Of a stretch of 64,000 nucleotides of DNA, positions 34,961-45,602 are shown piece after piece. The notes under the pieces are model-generated. The model was not told where the DNA came from. It worked only from the letters and a program-made list of their open reading frames with translations, and ran no database searches. The stretch spans positions 1,269,109 to 1,333,108 of the forward strand of contig JAEVLN010000007.1 of NCBI GenBank assembly GCA_018350325.1, read 5' to 3'. The first letter of the stretch is position 1; every line of letters starts with the position of its first letter. This stretch comes from Globodera rostochiensis (taxonomy: Eukaryota; Nematoda; Chromadorea; Rhabditida; Heteroderidae). Position numbers and translations under genes: made by a program.

Positions 34961-37444
34961 CTATTTCTTCATAATGAAGCAAAGACTGTTGTAAAAGTGC
35001 ATGGACTCAATGTGCTGGGCATACTCGGTCATGTTCTGGCGCAGTTCTGGCGTAACAAACGATGCCGAGCCGTAGGCAGTGTTGGCGCCCACAAAGTTCA
35101 CCTGGCAGAAATACCGTATTCACTCTTGTAATCAATCCCCCACTCTCTAAGAAACCCCCACTCTCTAATAATACCCTACTCTTTAATAATCCCCCACCCT
35201 CTAATAATCCCCCACCTCATTTATCTAACAGTTGAATCTAATTTTATCACCTTTTCCACTGGGTAAAAGCATTTTTCTTAAGGATTTTTTCGAAAAGTTG
35301 GATTTTAGGGGTGCATTTTTGAGGGTTTTTTGTTTGCAAAACAAAAGGGCCCCCCCCTATGGTTTTTTTCCAAAAAATTTTCGCTAGCAGGTATGGAAAT
35401 TGCATGGAAAAATGAAATAGATGAACATATCGCCAAATAATTTGAAAAATAATCCCCCCACTCTCTAACAATCCCCCCCCCTTTCTGAGTAGGTTGAAAA
35501 ATAATCCCCCATGTGGGATTACAAGAGTGAATACGGTAAATCGATGTTTTTCTTATACGCTTTTATATTTTGGACCGGACACACGAAGCTTTCCAGTAAA
35601 CAAAAAGGGATTTTGGATTGAAATTTGACGACAATGGAAATTTTGTCCAAACTCTGAATTTGCTGGAAAACGCCCAGCAAATTCTTGTCCGCGAAAAGAA
35701 AAACCTCGTCCAGCAAATTTTTGAGGAAATGAATGGCCGAGCCGGGAGTTTCATGTGCACTGGTGGTCACATTAAGCAGCGGCACGTCGTTGCTGTTGTT
35801 TTTGCCCGAGCTTGCCAATACGCCGGTGCCACCAAAACCGTACCAATACGCACTGTGCAAGTCTTCCACCACATAAATGCCACCATTCGCACTCAGGAAC
35901 GGGAACAGCGCCTTAATAACTCCAAATTATCCAATTAGGAATGTTTTGGCACGCAAAAGCAAAAAGATTGAGGCCATAACATTGCATTACAACATTTAAG
36001 TGCACCAAATCTTTTACAAAATCATGGAAATTCAATTCATTTCATAAAAATTCTAATCACTGATGCACAATCATAAAATTGAACCATTTTAGTGCCGTAG
36101 GCGCTATATATAAACTTTGAGCAGCGTTCAATCGCAATGGGTTTGACTTATATTACTAAAAGAATTAGAGATTAGGAGCGCCGCTAGAATGTTTTTATTT
36201 GTTGGATTTAAAGTTGTGGCTTTTAAAACTGTTTTCGTGCCCGTCACACGGCACGTTCCGCAAATTTCACACTAAAGATCAATCAAGATCTTAAGTCCCG
36301 AGATTTCGGCTAACTGAGCCCAGGGCTCTCAGATTGCCCTCTTTTAATGGCAAATGCAATTTTTTGAAAATTTGCCATTACATTTCTCCAACTTGCCATT
36401 TCTTGGAACTTTGGGGAAAATTTCATTTTTTGAGGGAAAAATGAAGATTTCCTGAAAATAGACAATTTGAAGTTTTTGGTTGCAAATATTTAACAATTCG
36501 AGTCAAAAATTCAAAATTTTTTCGGCGACGCCTATCGGCACCGCCGATGCCCTCCCCTGAAGCAGAATTTTCAAAAAAAAATATTTTTTTTGAAATTTGT
36601 TAAGAAAAATTGCAATTACAATGCCATTTTTTGGACCCCTCGATGCCATTATAATGCTATTTCTTAGAAGCCATAAACGGCACGTTCCGCAAATTTCACA
36701 CTAAAGATCAATCAAGATCTAAAGACCCGAGATTTCGCTAATCAATTATTTAAATATCTTAATTGATGAGCCCCTGAATTAGCTTTAACCTGAAAGCTAG
36801 TGATTATTTGGTTGGGCATGTGTCCACCATCATCGATGATGATATCGAACGGGCCGCCGTTTTCAGCAATGAATTCGCGTAGCTGTGTCATATTGGACTG
36901 GTCCAAAAAATGGTATTTGCTTCGACTTGAACGGTACTCCAAATATTCGCCAGTTATATCGACAAAATGAAGTTCAGCGTTTGGAAAATAGTGCTCCCAC
37001 ATTTTGACAGAAGAGCCTTAGGGGGTAAAGAAAGGTGCTCTTGAAAGCTTATTAAAAAACTGGAGAAAAATTACCAAAAAATTTAAATACATGACTTTTT
37101 TATTAAAAATATTTTAAAAATGCATCAAGCCTAGGGGGTAAAGAAAGATGCTCTTTAAAGCTCATTAAAAAAACTGGTGAAAATTACCAAAAAAAAGCCG
37201 GAACGGGTCGAAACTCGGAAGTCCAAGCCCAAAAATGTCGGAAGTCGGAATTCCGACCATCCCTGAACCACACACCTTTGAAGAGGCCAATCTCCAAAAA
37301 TTTGAGTGCCTTGTGCCGTATTGGTCCAAAATATCGATAGTAGACGCCCGTATAATTGTGTATTCGTGCGCCTTTATCCGTGCCGGAAGCCGAAGCCATT
37401 TGTTCAAGCAGTGCATATTCGTGTTGTGGCGTTTCGTTATCCAT
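34961..37444 (-). CDS. Class I SAM-dependent methyltransferase (sugar/small-molecule type)
   Basis: Exon 1 (37444-37276) begins MDNETPQHEYALLEQMASAS, then GTDKG, the YRYFGPIRHK stretch and KFLEIG, motif I for SAM binding. Exon 2 (37016-36790) gives MWEHYFPNAELHFVDITGEY, then GGPFDIIIDDGGHMPNQI, the motif IV and metal-site block seen in MycE-like and related bacterial-type methyltransferases. Exon 3 starts at 35912 with ALFPFLSANGGIYVVEDLHS. The last exon (35101-34961) ends IESMHFYNSLCFIMKK. Exons 1 and 2 together are 396 nt, in phase. The donor of exon 3 is not certain because a mariner-type MITE sits in that intron; a GT at SF|GTGTGT near 35580 would keep phase. No signal peptide, so probably cytosolic. 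The acceptor substrate is unknown. The gene may have come by old transfer from bacteria, but this is only inferred from its family. Confidence 0.75.
35114..35536. mobile_element. Tc1/mariner-type MITE in methyltransferase intron
   Basis: 423 bp with 20-bp inverted ends CCGTATTCACTCTTGTAATC, flanked by TA on each side, the usual mariner target. Inside are many AATCCCCCACTCTCTAATA-type repeats. No transposase. Confidence 0.88.
36240..36741. repeat. 75-bp direct repeats bracketing an intron insertion
   Basis: GGCACGTTCCGCAAATTTCA, CACTAAAGATCAATCAAGAT and CCCGAGATTTCG occur at about 36249-36318 and again at about 36677-36737. Between them is AT-rich DNA with the GC-rich motif CGCCTATCGGCACCGCCGA. 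It lies in intron 2 of the methyltransferase gene. Confidence 0.7.
37205..37265. mobile_element. Terminal fragment of the 22377-type hAT element
   Basis: GTCGGAAGTCGGAATTCCGA runs into CCATCCCTG, the same right terminus and subterminal repeat as the element at 22377-23634. The left end is absent. It lies just inside intron 1 of the methyltransferase gene. Confidence 0.6.
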
Positions 37445-38013
37445 TGTATTTTGCTTAAATTAAATGTTTACAGAGATTGGCATAACGATAAAAAATGTTT
37501 GATATTTTTTTAAATTCATTAAATTACCTTTTCATTTACGCTGACAAGTATCAGAAGTGATTACCTAATTTGATTTTTAAAAGTTGGTCAATCGGAGATC
37601 CGGTATACCGGCTCCCAAAAAATGTTTGGAGTCCGGAATCAGTAATCAAAATTTTGATTTTTTTTCTAATTTTTCTGATCATTTTTCGCCCTTCGGCGAT
37701 GCAATTTTGGACCTTTTTGGCCTAGAAAAACCCGAATTTTTTGTGGAAATTTTTTGTAAATTGAAAAAATCGGCATTGGAATTTATTTAGTCTAAAACCA
37801 ATTTGAAAATATTCACCAAAAGTTCAAAAAAGTGCCGAAATAGCAAAAAAAAAATGCCGAAATAGGCACCAACCAAAAGTTCAAAAAAGCCAAAAATATC
37901 AGCCAACCAGTAACGGTCGAAAGGTGTCAAAATAATCGTTTATAGACACCAAAAAGTTCTCTAAATCGAAAAAAGGGGTTTTGCTTAAAATGCCATCCCT
38001 ACGTATACATATA

Positions 38014-38271
38014 TTACAAGTACATCAAAATTTGTACGTTGGTTTGATGATGACAACATTGATGAATGGCAAAAATGCTGTAAAATGCCGCTCCCAAAAT
38101 TGTAAATGAAATTAATATGAGACATTTTGTGAATAATTCACAAATAGTTTTGCCATTTTTGCCATGTCTTATTATTCCTTGAATATTTTGTTGTTCATTT
38201 TGGCCGTCGTCGAGGGGCTCCATTGGAGTGTATTCGTAATTTGGGCTTGACGTTTTACTTCCATTTGACAT
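38014..38271 (-). CDS. Hypothetical small membrane protein or first exon (85 aa)
   Basis: Not recognised. A polar, Pro/Asn/Glu-rich N-terminus (MSNGSKTSSPNYEYTPMEP) and basic RHGKNGK precede one hydrophobic segment (CLILISFTILGAAFYSIFAI) and a short His/Cys-rich tail. This is the layout of a type II membrane anchor, as in glycosyltransferase first exons, but no downstream catalytic exons are found before the array at 39076. It could also be a complete short protein. The frame is cleaner than chance expectation in this AT-rich DNA, but evidence is thin. Confidence 0.35.
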   Translation of the reverse strand: MSNGSKTSSPNYEYTPMEPLDDGQNEQQNIQGIIRHGKNGKTICELFTKCLILISFTILGAAFYSIFAIHQCCHHQTNVQILMYL

Positions 38272-38289
38272 TATCAGCGAATTGTTTTA

Positions 38290-39050
38290 ATTAAATATTC
38301 TTTTCAGAAATATTTTGGGCACTTGAAAATTTTTTTTAAAAAAATGTTAAATTTTGTTTGAAAGGAATTGTCAGTACGTTTTTATATAAATGTTAAAATA
38401 ATCCTGAGCGCACCCGAATAAAAGCTTTTTTTTTTAATCGAATTTTGATCTCTTGCGGAGATGAAAAATTCAAATTCCGATATCCCAATTGCGATGATGC
38501 TCAACAAATTTCGCAACCGACGCAATATTTTTAAAAGCGCTGACAATACCAAAATTGGGCATTTCGCCGACGATTATGCCAAAATTGGACATTTCGCCAA
38601 ATAATCCAAAATCGGGCATTCGCCGACAAGCCAGAATCGGAGATTTCGCGAGTTACTGTAAACACGACTTCTCTAAAAATCCGTAAATTTTGGCGACTTC
38701 GCCAAATGGAATCCGTTAACTGATGAATATCACACAAATTTATACAGTTCAGTTTAAAATGAAAAGTGTACCTTTTTTATAAAAGTGCCTATCTTTTTCT
38801 TGGGTTTTTACTCTCGTTTAATTTTAGGGGAGGGGCATCATCAGCTGTGATTAATGAGATTTTTTAAAATTAAATATTCTTTTTTTGAAATATTTTGGGC
38901 GCTGGAAAAAATTGCGAAATAAAAAATAATGTTTTTTTTGAGGGGAATGAATCGTTAAATGTTAAAAGAATCCGGGCGCACCTGAATAAGAAGCTTTATC
39001 GAAATTTGATCTTGCGGAGATGAAATTTCAAATTCCGATAGCCCAATTCC
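38290..39050. repeat. Diverged direct duplication
   Basis: The block at 38290-38490 (ATTAAATATTCTTTT, AATATTTTGGGC, CGCACCCGAATAA, CTTGCGGAGATGAAA, CAAATTCCGATA) recurs in the same order at 38868-39050. No coding sense is seen. Confidence 0.65.
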
Positions 39051-39075
39051 AAAGCTCAACACCCCAATTGCCCTA

Positions 39076-39712
39076 AAAAAATCCGTTAATTCTCGAGTTA
39101 CTGTAACACGAATTCCCCTAAAAGAATCTGTTAATTCTCGAGTTACTGTAACACGAATTCCCCTAAAAAATCCGTTAATTCTCGAGTTACTGTAACACGA
39201 ATTCCCCTAAAAAATCCGTTAATTCTCGAGTTACTGTAACACGAATTCCCCTAAAAGAATCTGTTAATTCTCGAGTTACTGTAACACGAATTTCCCTAAA
39301 AGAATCTGTTAATTCTCGAGTTACTGTAACACGAATTCCCCTAAAAAATCCGTTAATTCTCGAGTTACTGTAACACGAATTCCCCAAAAAAATCCGTTAA
39401 TTCTCGAGTTACTGTAACACGAATTTCCCTAAAAGAATCTGTTAATTCTCGAGTTACTGTAGCATGAATTCAGCCAAAAGAATCTGTTAATTCTCGAGTT
39501 ACTGTAACACGAATTCCCCTAAAAGAATCTGTTAATTCTCGAGTTACTGTAAGACGATTCCCCTAAAAAATCCGTTAATTCTCGAGTTACTGTAACACGT
39601 ATTCCCCTAATCCGTTAATTCTCGAGTTACTGTACCACGAATTCCCCTAAAAGAATCCGTTAATTCTCGAGTTACTGAAATACGAATTCCCCCAAAAAAA
39701 TCCGTTAATAAA
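39076..39712. repeat. 44-bp minisatellite, about 14 copies
   Basis: The unit is TTAATTCTCGAGTTACTGTA plus ACACGAATTCCCCTAAAAAATCCG (44 bp in all), with A/G and length variants. The inner sequence contains CTCGAG and GAATTC palindromes. A looser copy of the unit occurs at about 38640-38690. Confidence 0.93.
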
Positions 39713-39987
39713 AATTAGAAAGTTATAAATGTGAAGAATCATTTTTGGAAAAAAGCCAAGCGGTTCAATTCGTTTTTAAAAAGTTCAATGTGAAAAAACA
39801 CCCAACATTGGGGGGTTTTCATAGTCTTATGGAAATAATTTTTTCAATTATTCTCCAATTGTTTAGCTTTGGCTTAACAATAGCTTTTAAAAGCTTAAAC
39901 TTTCGATTGGCATCTTGGTTAGGATTGAATAAAACCATTATTTTTGATTGAACTTTATGTTTTTTAAGGCACAAAATAAAAAGTGTG

Positions 39988-42900
39988 TTAAATTCCGCCT
40001 TCTTTTATGCATCTTTCATGGCCAAACTCGGAATATTTCCTGGCATGGAACACAGCGCCACTTCTCGTCAATACAGTATCAAATTTACTTTTCGTTACGG
40101 CACAAATTGCCTCAGGCAATCGTGGCAAAACACAGAGACTGTAGGAAAGACAACCAGAACGTTCCGGGCCAACATCTTTGTAGTAGGCAAATATTTGACT
40201 ATGACACTTGACGAGAGCATTGTAAAATGGCTGAGATGAAGGCAATTTCTGGTGATAAATAGGAAAATTTAAAAAATCTATTTTAGTTATTAATAAAAAT
40301 ATTATAATTTTTTTTTATTATTTAATAATTGAAGAAATTTTAAATTACCGAATTATTCAATTTTTTGAGCTGTTCAGATGCGTGCAAGTCCATTTTGCTA
40401 ATGTTAAACTTTGTCATGAATGGAGTTTGAAATTCGTCTGGATTTGCTCTCTGAAATTTCTTTTCTAACACTTTTAAGACATTTCAAAAATTTTAAATGT
40501 AATTTTAACTAAAAATAATAGATTAATTTGCTCAAATAAAACAGTTTAATCAACATTTAAGTTCCTAATAATAACTTTTTTGATTGCCAAAACGGTTAAC
40601 TTTCCATTTTTTCATTTTTCAATGCAGAAATGTTCTCATTTAAATTCATCAATTAATTCACCTCCTCATTGGCCAAGTGCAGAATAATTGAATAATTAGT
40701 GAACACTTTAACGGCACGTTTATTTGGCTCCACATTTTGTGAGTTGTGCATCCAAAAGCCGCGGAGTGCCTTCGGCCGCACGACCATTTTCTCGTCGTTG
40801 TACATTTCGGCTGTCCGGATGCCGTCCTTCAACAACTTGCGCAAGCTGAACTCTGCTGGATATTTGACTGAAAATGACAATTCAAAAGTTTAATAATCTT
40901 CAAAATAATGATTATTAAATTTAAAAATATTTATAAATGTACCCCGTTGCTCGACAAAGCTTGCCTCAAGCTTATTGACCAGGAAATAGGCGGTGTCCGG
41001 ATTTTGCGTAAATGCGGCAGCAAATGCCGCGGGCAATGTGGAAAAATGCTTGGAAGGCACAAGCAAATCGTCCCAATCGATCAGTCCAATGAATTGGGCA
41101 CTTTCGCGGTACTCATAAAAGCATTCATGGGCAAGCAGGATCTGGCCGTTGAATCTAAACAAATAAATATACAAAATTTATATTAAAATAATAATAAACA
41201 ATTTTACTAAACAAATAAATATACAAAATTTATATTAAAATAATAAAAAATATCAAACCTAAAGCCAAAACAAAAATAAACAATTTTACTAAACTTATAT
41301 AAATAATAATAAACAATTTTACTAAACAAATAAATATACAAAATTTATATTAAAATAATAATAAACAATTTTACTAAACAAATAAATATACAAAATTTAT
41401 ATTAAAATAATAATAAACAATTTTACTAAACAAATAAATATACAAAATTTATATTAAAATAATAATAAACAATTTTACTAAACAAATAAATATACAAAAT
41501 TTATATTAAAATAATACTCGGTTTCCGCGTTCGGGTCCCATCGCATTCCGCGCTGGTGTGGCAGACGAATGCCAGGCATAATTTTCAAAAATCCCAACTG
41601 TTCATATGCCTTTAACAGCTCGAAAATGGACAATAGCGCGCTCTGTACATGTGTCACAACCAAATCAACCTTGAAAAAGCCACATGTTTGAAATTATTTT
41701 TAAGTGAATATTTTTAATTTTAACAGTTTTTGAGTTGAAATTTTTAAAAATGTCTGAAACATTTCGCCAATTATTATTTACCGGAAGCGGGAGAAAGAAT
41801 AAAATCGAACACCGTCTTGTTTTAGTAATAAAACCTTGGAAATCCCGGCTAGACATTTTGATTGGGATTAATATCCTCTCCATCAATCTTTTTATCTTCA
41901 TTTTTTTTAATTTTCTAATTTATTTGAAAAATAAAGCCATCTTTTTCTTAACTCAGGGTTACCAATTCCAATAGTGAAAAATATGGCGCCCAGGGATCTT
42001 CTCAACGCATCTGCGACAAAATATGGCAGCCGGCGCCAAAATAGTGGCATTTTTCTGGCAGTTTGTTATAGCAAAACATAAAATATGGCAAAACATAGGC
42101 GCGGGACCCCCAATGTTATGGCAAATGCCATATTATGGGACTTGGGCCGCCCTGATTAGACTGAAACTAAATTTTTGGCCCAAACCCGTAAGGTCCCGGA
42201 CCTGGAGTTTTTTTTAAAATTTGGCATTCGACACACGCAAGTCCCGGTCTCGGCAATCTATTGCGAAACGGTCACAAAATATTGTTAAATATTTTAAAAA
42301 TCTTTTTGGCACTTTAAACAGACGATAGGCCTCCAAGCCGGTGATGAGTAATTGCCATTTTTCGTACAACAAAACTCTGCTCATGCACAGCACAAGTCCT
42401 CTTTCTTGATAACTTGGCCGAATTGGATTAAGCTGACAATTAAAATGATGATTAAAAATTCTGCCATTTAATTTTTTTAATCATTTCTAAACATCACCGT
42501 AATTTTAACTGAATGCCTATGTCGTCTGTTTGTTTCCGGCAAAATCAAGCTGTACATATTGCGTTGCGCAGCGTCTTCGAGCAGGACACTGTCCTTCTGC
42601 AGCCCGTCAAGAGTGCATGTGAGTATGTACAACTCCAGAGAGCAGAGGTGCAGCGATTGAATATATTCCTAAAAATGTTAAATACAGGCCATGATCACTA
42701 GGGCTCGAAAAAATATGGATATAAAATCGTGAAATATGGCCATAAAATATGGACATAAATCCTCAAAATATGGACAAAACACCAAAATATGGACATAAAA
42801 ATGAAAATATGGACATAAATTTTTTGAAATTCACTATAAAATTTCCCCAAAATTCTTCAAATTCATTCATCACTGGTTAAAATTGCTGATTTTCACAAGT

Positions 42901-44365
42901 GTTTTGGCGACTTTTTTGAACTTTTGTAACTATTTTGGCATTTTTGACCAAAAATTTGAAAAATACAACCCAAAATCACTGATTTCTGGGTGTTTTTGAA
43001 ACATAATTCATCTTTAACTATGGACTTTTAGTCATTTTTGAAAAGAATGTCTAAAAAATTGAACTTTCGCGTAAAAAAATAAAGATAAAAAATGTCAGCG
43101 CTGAAATGGCTGGCTGGCGCTGAGATGGTCAAATGGCGATAAGCTGGCCTAGCGGTTAAAATTCCGGGACATTTTTCAAATTTGTTCAACTTTCTAAAAA
43201 CTACCAAATAATACGCGAAAAGGCTTTAAATCTATTTATTTTATACGTTAAAAGGAGAAAATTAAGTATTAAGCAAATTAGTGCACTAAAAGTGCCATTT
43301 CCCGGTGCTATTTCGGCATTTTTGGCATATTTTGGCCTTTTTTGGAGCATGTAAATCCCAGCCCTGGTTATGAGATTATGACGGGCGGACACGGTTTAAG
43401 AAAATTTGTATAAATTTTGTTAAATTCCCATTTTTTTGAAGACCAACTTTTTTCGACGCCATCCTCTTTACAATAATGCCATTTTTGACCACCATGCATT
43501 CCATGTCATCCATTATTTGGTGCGATGTTTCTGCCAGATACAGCACAACTAATTGCACCTTTCCACCACTAATTGAATCGGCAGGGGGCCTAAAGGGAAG
43601 GGCATTTTAATTGCTTAAATAGATAAAATGCTGAAATAATGGGAAAAAATTGTAATCAATTAAAATTCAAAATTTGAAAAAATCCAGTAAACAATTTTCT
43701 CTATTAAAAAATTGAATTTTGTTTTAGGCACATATATCTACCGAGTTTTTTAGAACCTAAAATCCATTTTAATGCTAATTTTAAAATTAATTAAAACATA
43801 ATTTTTTTCTCTATTAAAAATTGAATTTTGATTTAGGTACATATATATATCTACTGAGTTTTTTAGTATCTAAAATCCATTTTAATGCTAATTTTAAAAT
43901 TTAAATAATTTTTATAATTTATTTCTTTTAAAACAGAATTTTTTCTCTATTAAATTGGATTTTGATTTAGGTACATATATCTACCGAGTTTTTTAGCACC
44001 TAAAATCCATTTTAATGCTAATTTTTAAAATTAAAATAATTTTTTATAATTTATTTCTTTTAAAACAGAATTTCTAATCACCTCTGATCATAGATGAATG
44101 AATTGTAGATGAATATATGTTCCCGGGCACTAACATTTTTGGTATATTCAAAATTCATCTGATACTGCCAGAACAACTTGTACTGGTCCCAGTGGATGAT
44201 GAGCAACAACAACAAATAGCAAAACAATTTTCTTGGCACATTTTTAAAACATTTTGAGCAAATTTGTGCCCACCGCCATTGCGTTTCCTTTCCCTGTATT
44301 GAAGCAGAAGCACCAATTTTTTTTCGTTTAAATGTTTTTGGATAATTTGCATATTTCATTTGCAT
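39988..44365 (-). CDS. GT92 (DUF23) glycosyltransferase, type b, complete
   Basis: Nine exons inferred: 44365-44082, 43589 to about 43380, 42668-42498, 42432-42313, 41669-41518, 41154-40943, 40867-40662, 40450-40349 and 40248-39988. All junctions keep phase except the donor of exon 2, which is not resolved (GT sites near 43456 or 43392 would fit). Exon 1 carries a basic tail, the anchor KLFCYLLLLLIIHW and IFIYNSFIYDQR; exon 2 VQLVVLYLAETSHQIMDDME; exon 4 LLYEKWQLLITGLEAYR; exon 5 HVQSALLSIFELLKAYEQLG; exon 6 GLIDWDDLLVP (DxD-type site); the last exon PSSQPFYNAL through EFGHERCIKEGGI. This is the layout of a Golgi type II GT92 enzyme. Intron 5 is filled with a minisatellite, intron 2 with a hAT-type element, and intron 1 with a triple repeat. 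The last four exons are copied in inverse orientation at 2003-3180. Sugar specificity unknown. Confidence 0.75.
41155..41517 (-). repeat. Intron-filling 52-bp minisatellite
   Basis: Inverse of the array at 1690-2002, with one interrupting segment (AAATATCAAACCTAAAGCCA). It occupies essentially the whole intron between exons 5 and 6 of the GT92b gene. On the minus strand each unit ends TTTGTTTAG, so each offers a 3' splice site. Confidence 0.9.
42699..43366. mobile_element. hAT-like element in GT92b intron 2
   Basis: The left end TAGGGCTCG follows ATGATCAC; the right end ATGTAAATCCCAGCCCTG precedes GTTATGAG. The eight-base flanks match poorly, so the ends may belong to two nested elements. 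The interior shares GTGTTTTGGCGACTTTTTT-type sequence with 25971-26482 and repeats AAAATATGGACATAAA. Confidence 0.65.
43695..44075. repeat. Three tandem copies of about 120 bp in GT92b intron 1
   Basis: Each copy has CTCTATTAAA, GATTTAGGTACATATAT, CCGAGTTTTTTAG and CCTAAAATCCATTTTAATGC; copies 2 and 3 also share TTATTTCTTTTAAAACAGAA. Non-coding. Confidence 0.85.
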
Positions 44366-44654
44366 TCTGTCAAAAATAAAAAATAAATATAATGCATTTT
44401 ATATTTTAAAACTAAGGTTAGAGCACCAGGGGTTGAAAGGTTGGGGATCCGGGTCAGGGAATTGCAAAATGATGCTGGGGTCGGGGGTTATCGGGGACGG
44501 TACTGTCGGGTATCGGGGTCGGGGATTGGTCCAAAAGCGTCGGGTATCAGGTTCGGGGTTTTTTAAAACTATTTTCCAAAATTTTAGAAGATTTGATTAA
44601 GTCGATTTTTAAAATTGTTCCAAATTTTATAACAATTATCATAAGATAAAACAT

Positions 44655-45602
44655 TAAATATAATTAATTTTGGGGTAGTAGCTAACAAAATGTGAATAAA
44701 AGTGCTCATTTTATCTCGCCCCAGAGATCGCAGAATGTTTTAACACTCATTCTTATTTGACATCCTGGAATCCAGAATGAAAAATGCCCGATAACAATCA
44801 ATAAAGAATCTCGTAATTTTTTTTTCTCGTCAACCACCCAAAGTAAACCCGGGATTTTGGAGGAAAAAAAACCGGAACCAGGATTAGAAATATTGCTAAA
44901 GCCGGGAATTTGTGGGGCGGGCGGCGAAAACCCAAGAATTTTCGGGTTTTTGGTCTTGGTCAAAACTCGTAATTCGAATCCCGGGAAATGTTTCATGAAC
45001 CCTATTTTTTGGATTGCTGCGGACTAATTTTCCATTTTTTGCGGATCTTGCCAAGACACACATTTTAATTTTCTACTAAAATTACCAAAACAAACTTCAT
45101 TTAAAATACCTAACAATAAAGAATTTTAGAAATAACATTTATATTTGAAGTATATCTATTTATGAATATGCTTAATTTTGAATTATGAATAATTTAAAAA
45201 TTTTTGCCATCAAGAAGTTGGTTTTTTATGAATAACCAAATATGAATAAGAAAAGCAGATGCGGTAAAGTCAGAATGAGTTCTGAAAATGACAAATAGTC
45301 CCAAAAAAGATGACAAAGTGCCTTGAGTGCCAAAAGGTCGAAGCCAAGGGCAAATGCCACATCAAATTACCCCACCAACAATCAATCTCAGTCCATTGCA
45401 TGTTCACAAATTAGCCTATCAAGCCCGATCACATGCTGATCACTCCTGGTTTACTAAAAAGGGGGGGGGGCACCCCTTCAAATTTGTCTGATCACCCACC
45501 ACCTTTTATAAAAGATTCAAAAGATCTTTGAAAACGTAGTAAAATTTATAAACAACAAATTAGACAAACAATTATTTAAGATTTAGGTCATCATGATTGT
45601 CG
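44655..45602. repeat. Segmental duplication, left copy
   Basis: From TTAATTTTGGGGTAGTAGCT to GGTCATCATGATTGT, this matches 59775-60809 in the same orientation with small insertions and deletions. Includes AACCAGGATTAGAAATATTG and CAATCAATCTCAGTCCATTG. No gene is supported inside. Confidence 0.85.

Noticed and set aside
41950..42175. Possible CAGGG...CCCTG element with AAAATATGG repeats
   Set aside because: The ends are not clear inverted repeats and the flanking eight bases differ. Left undecided.
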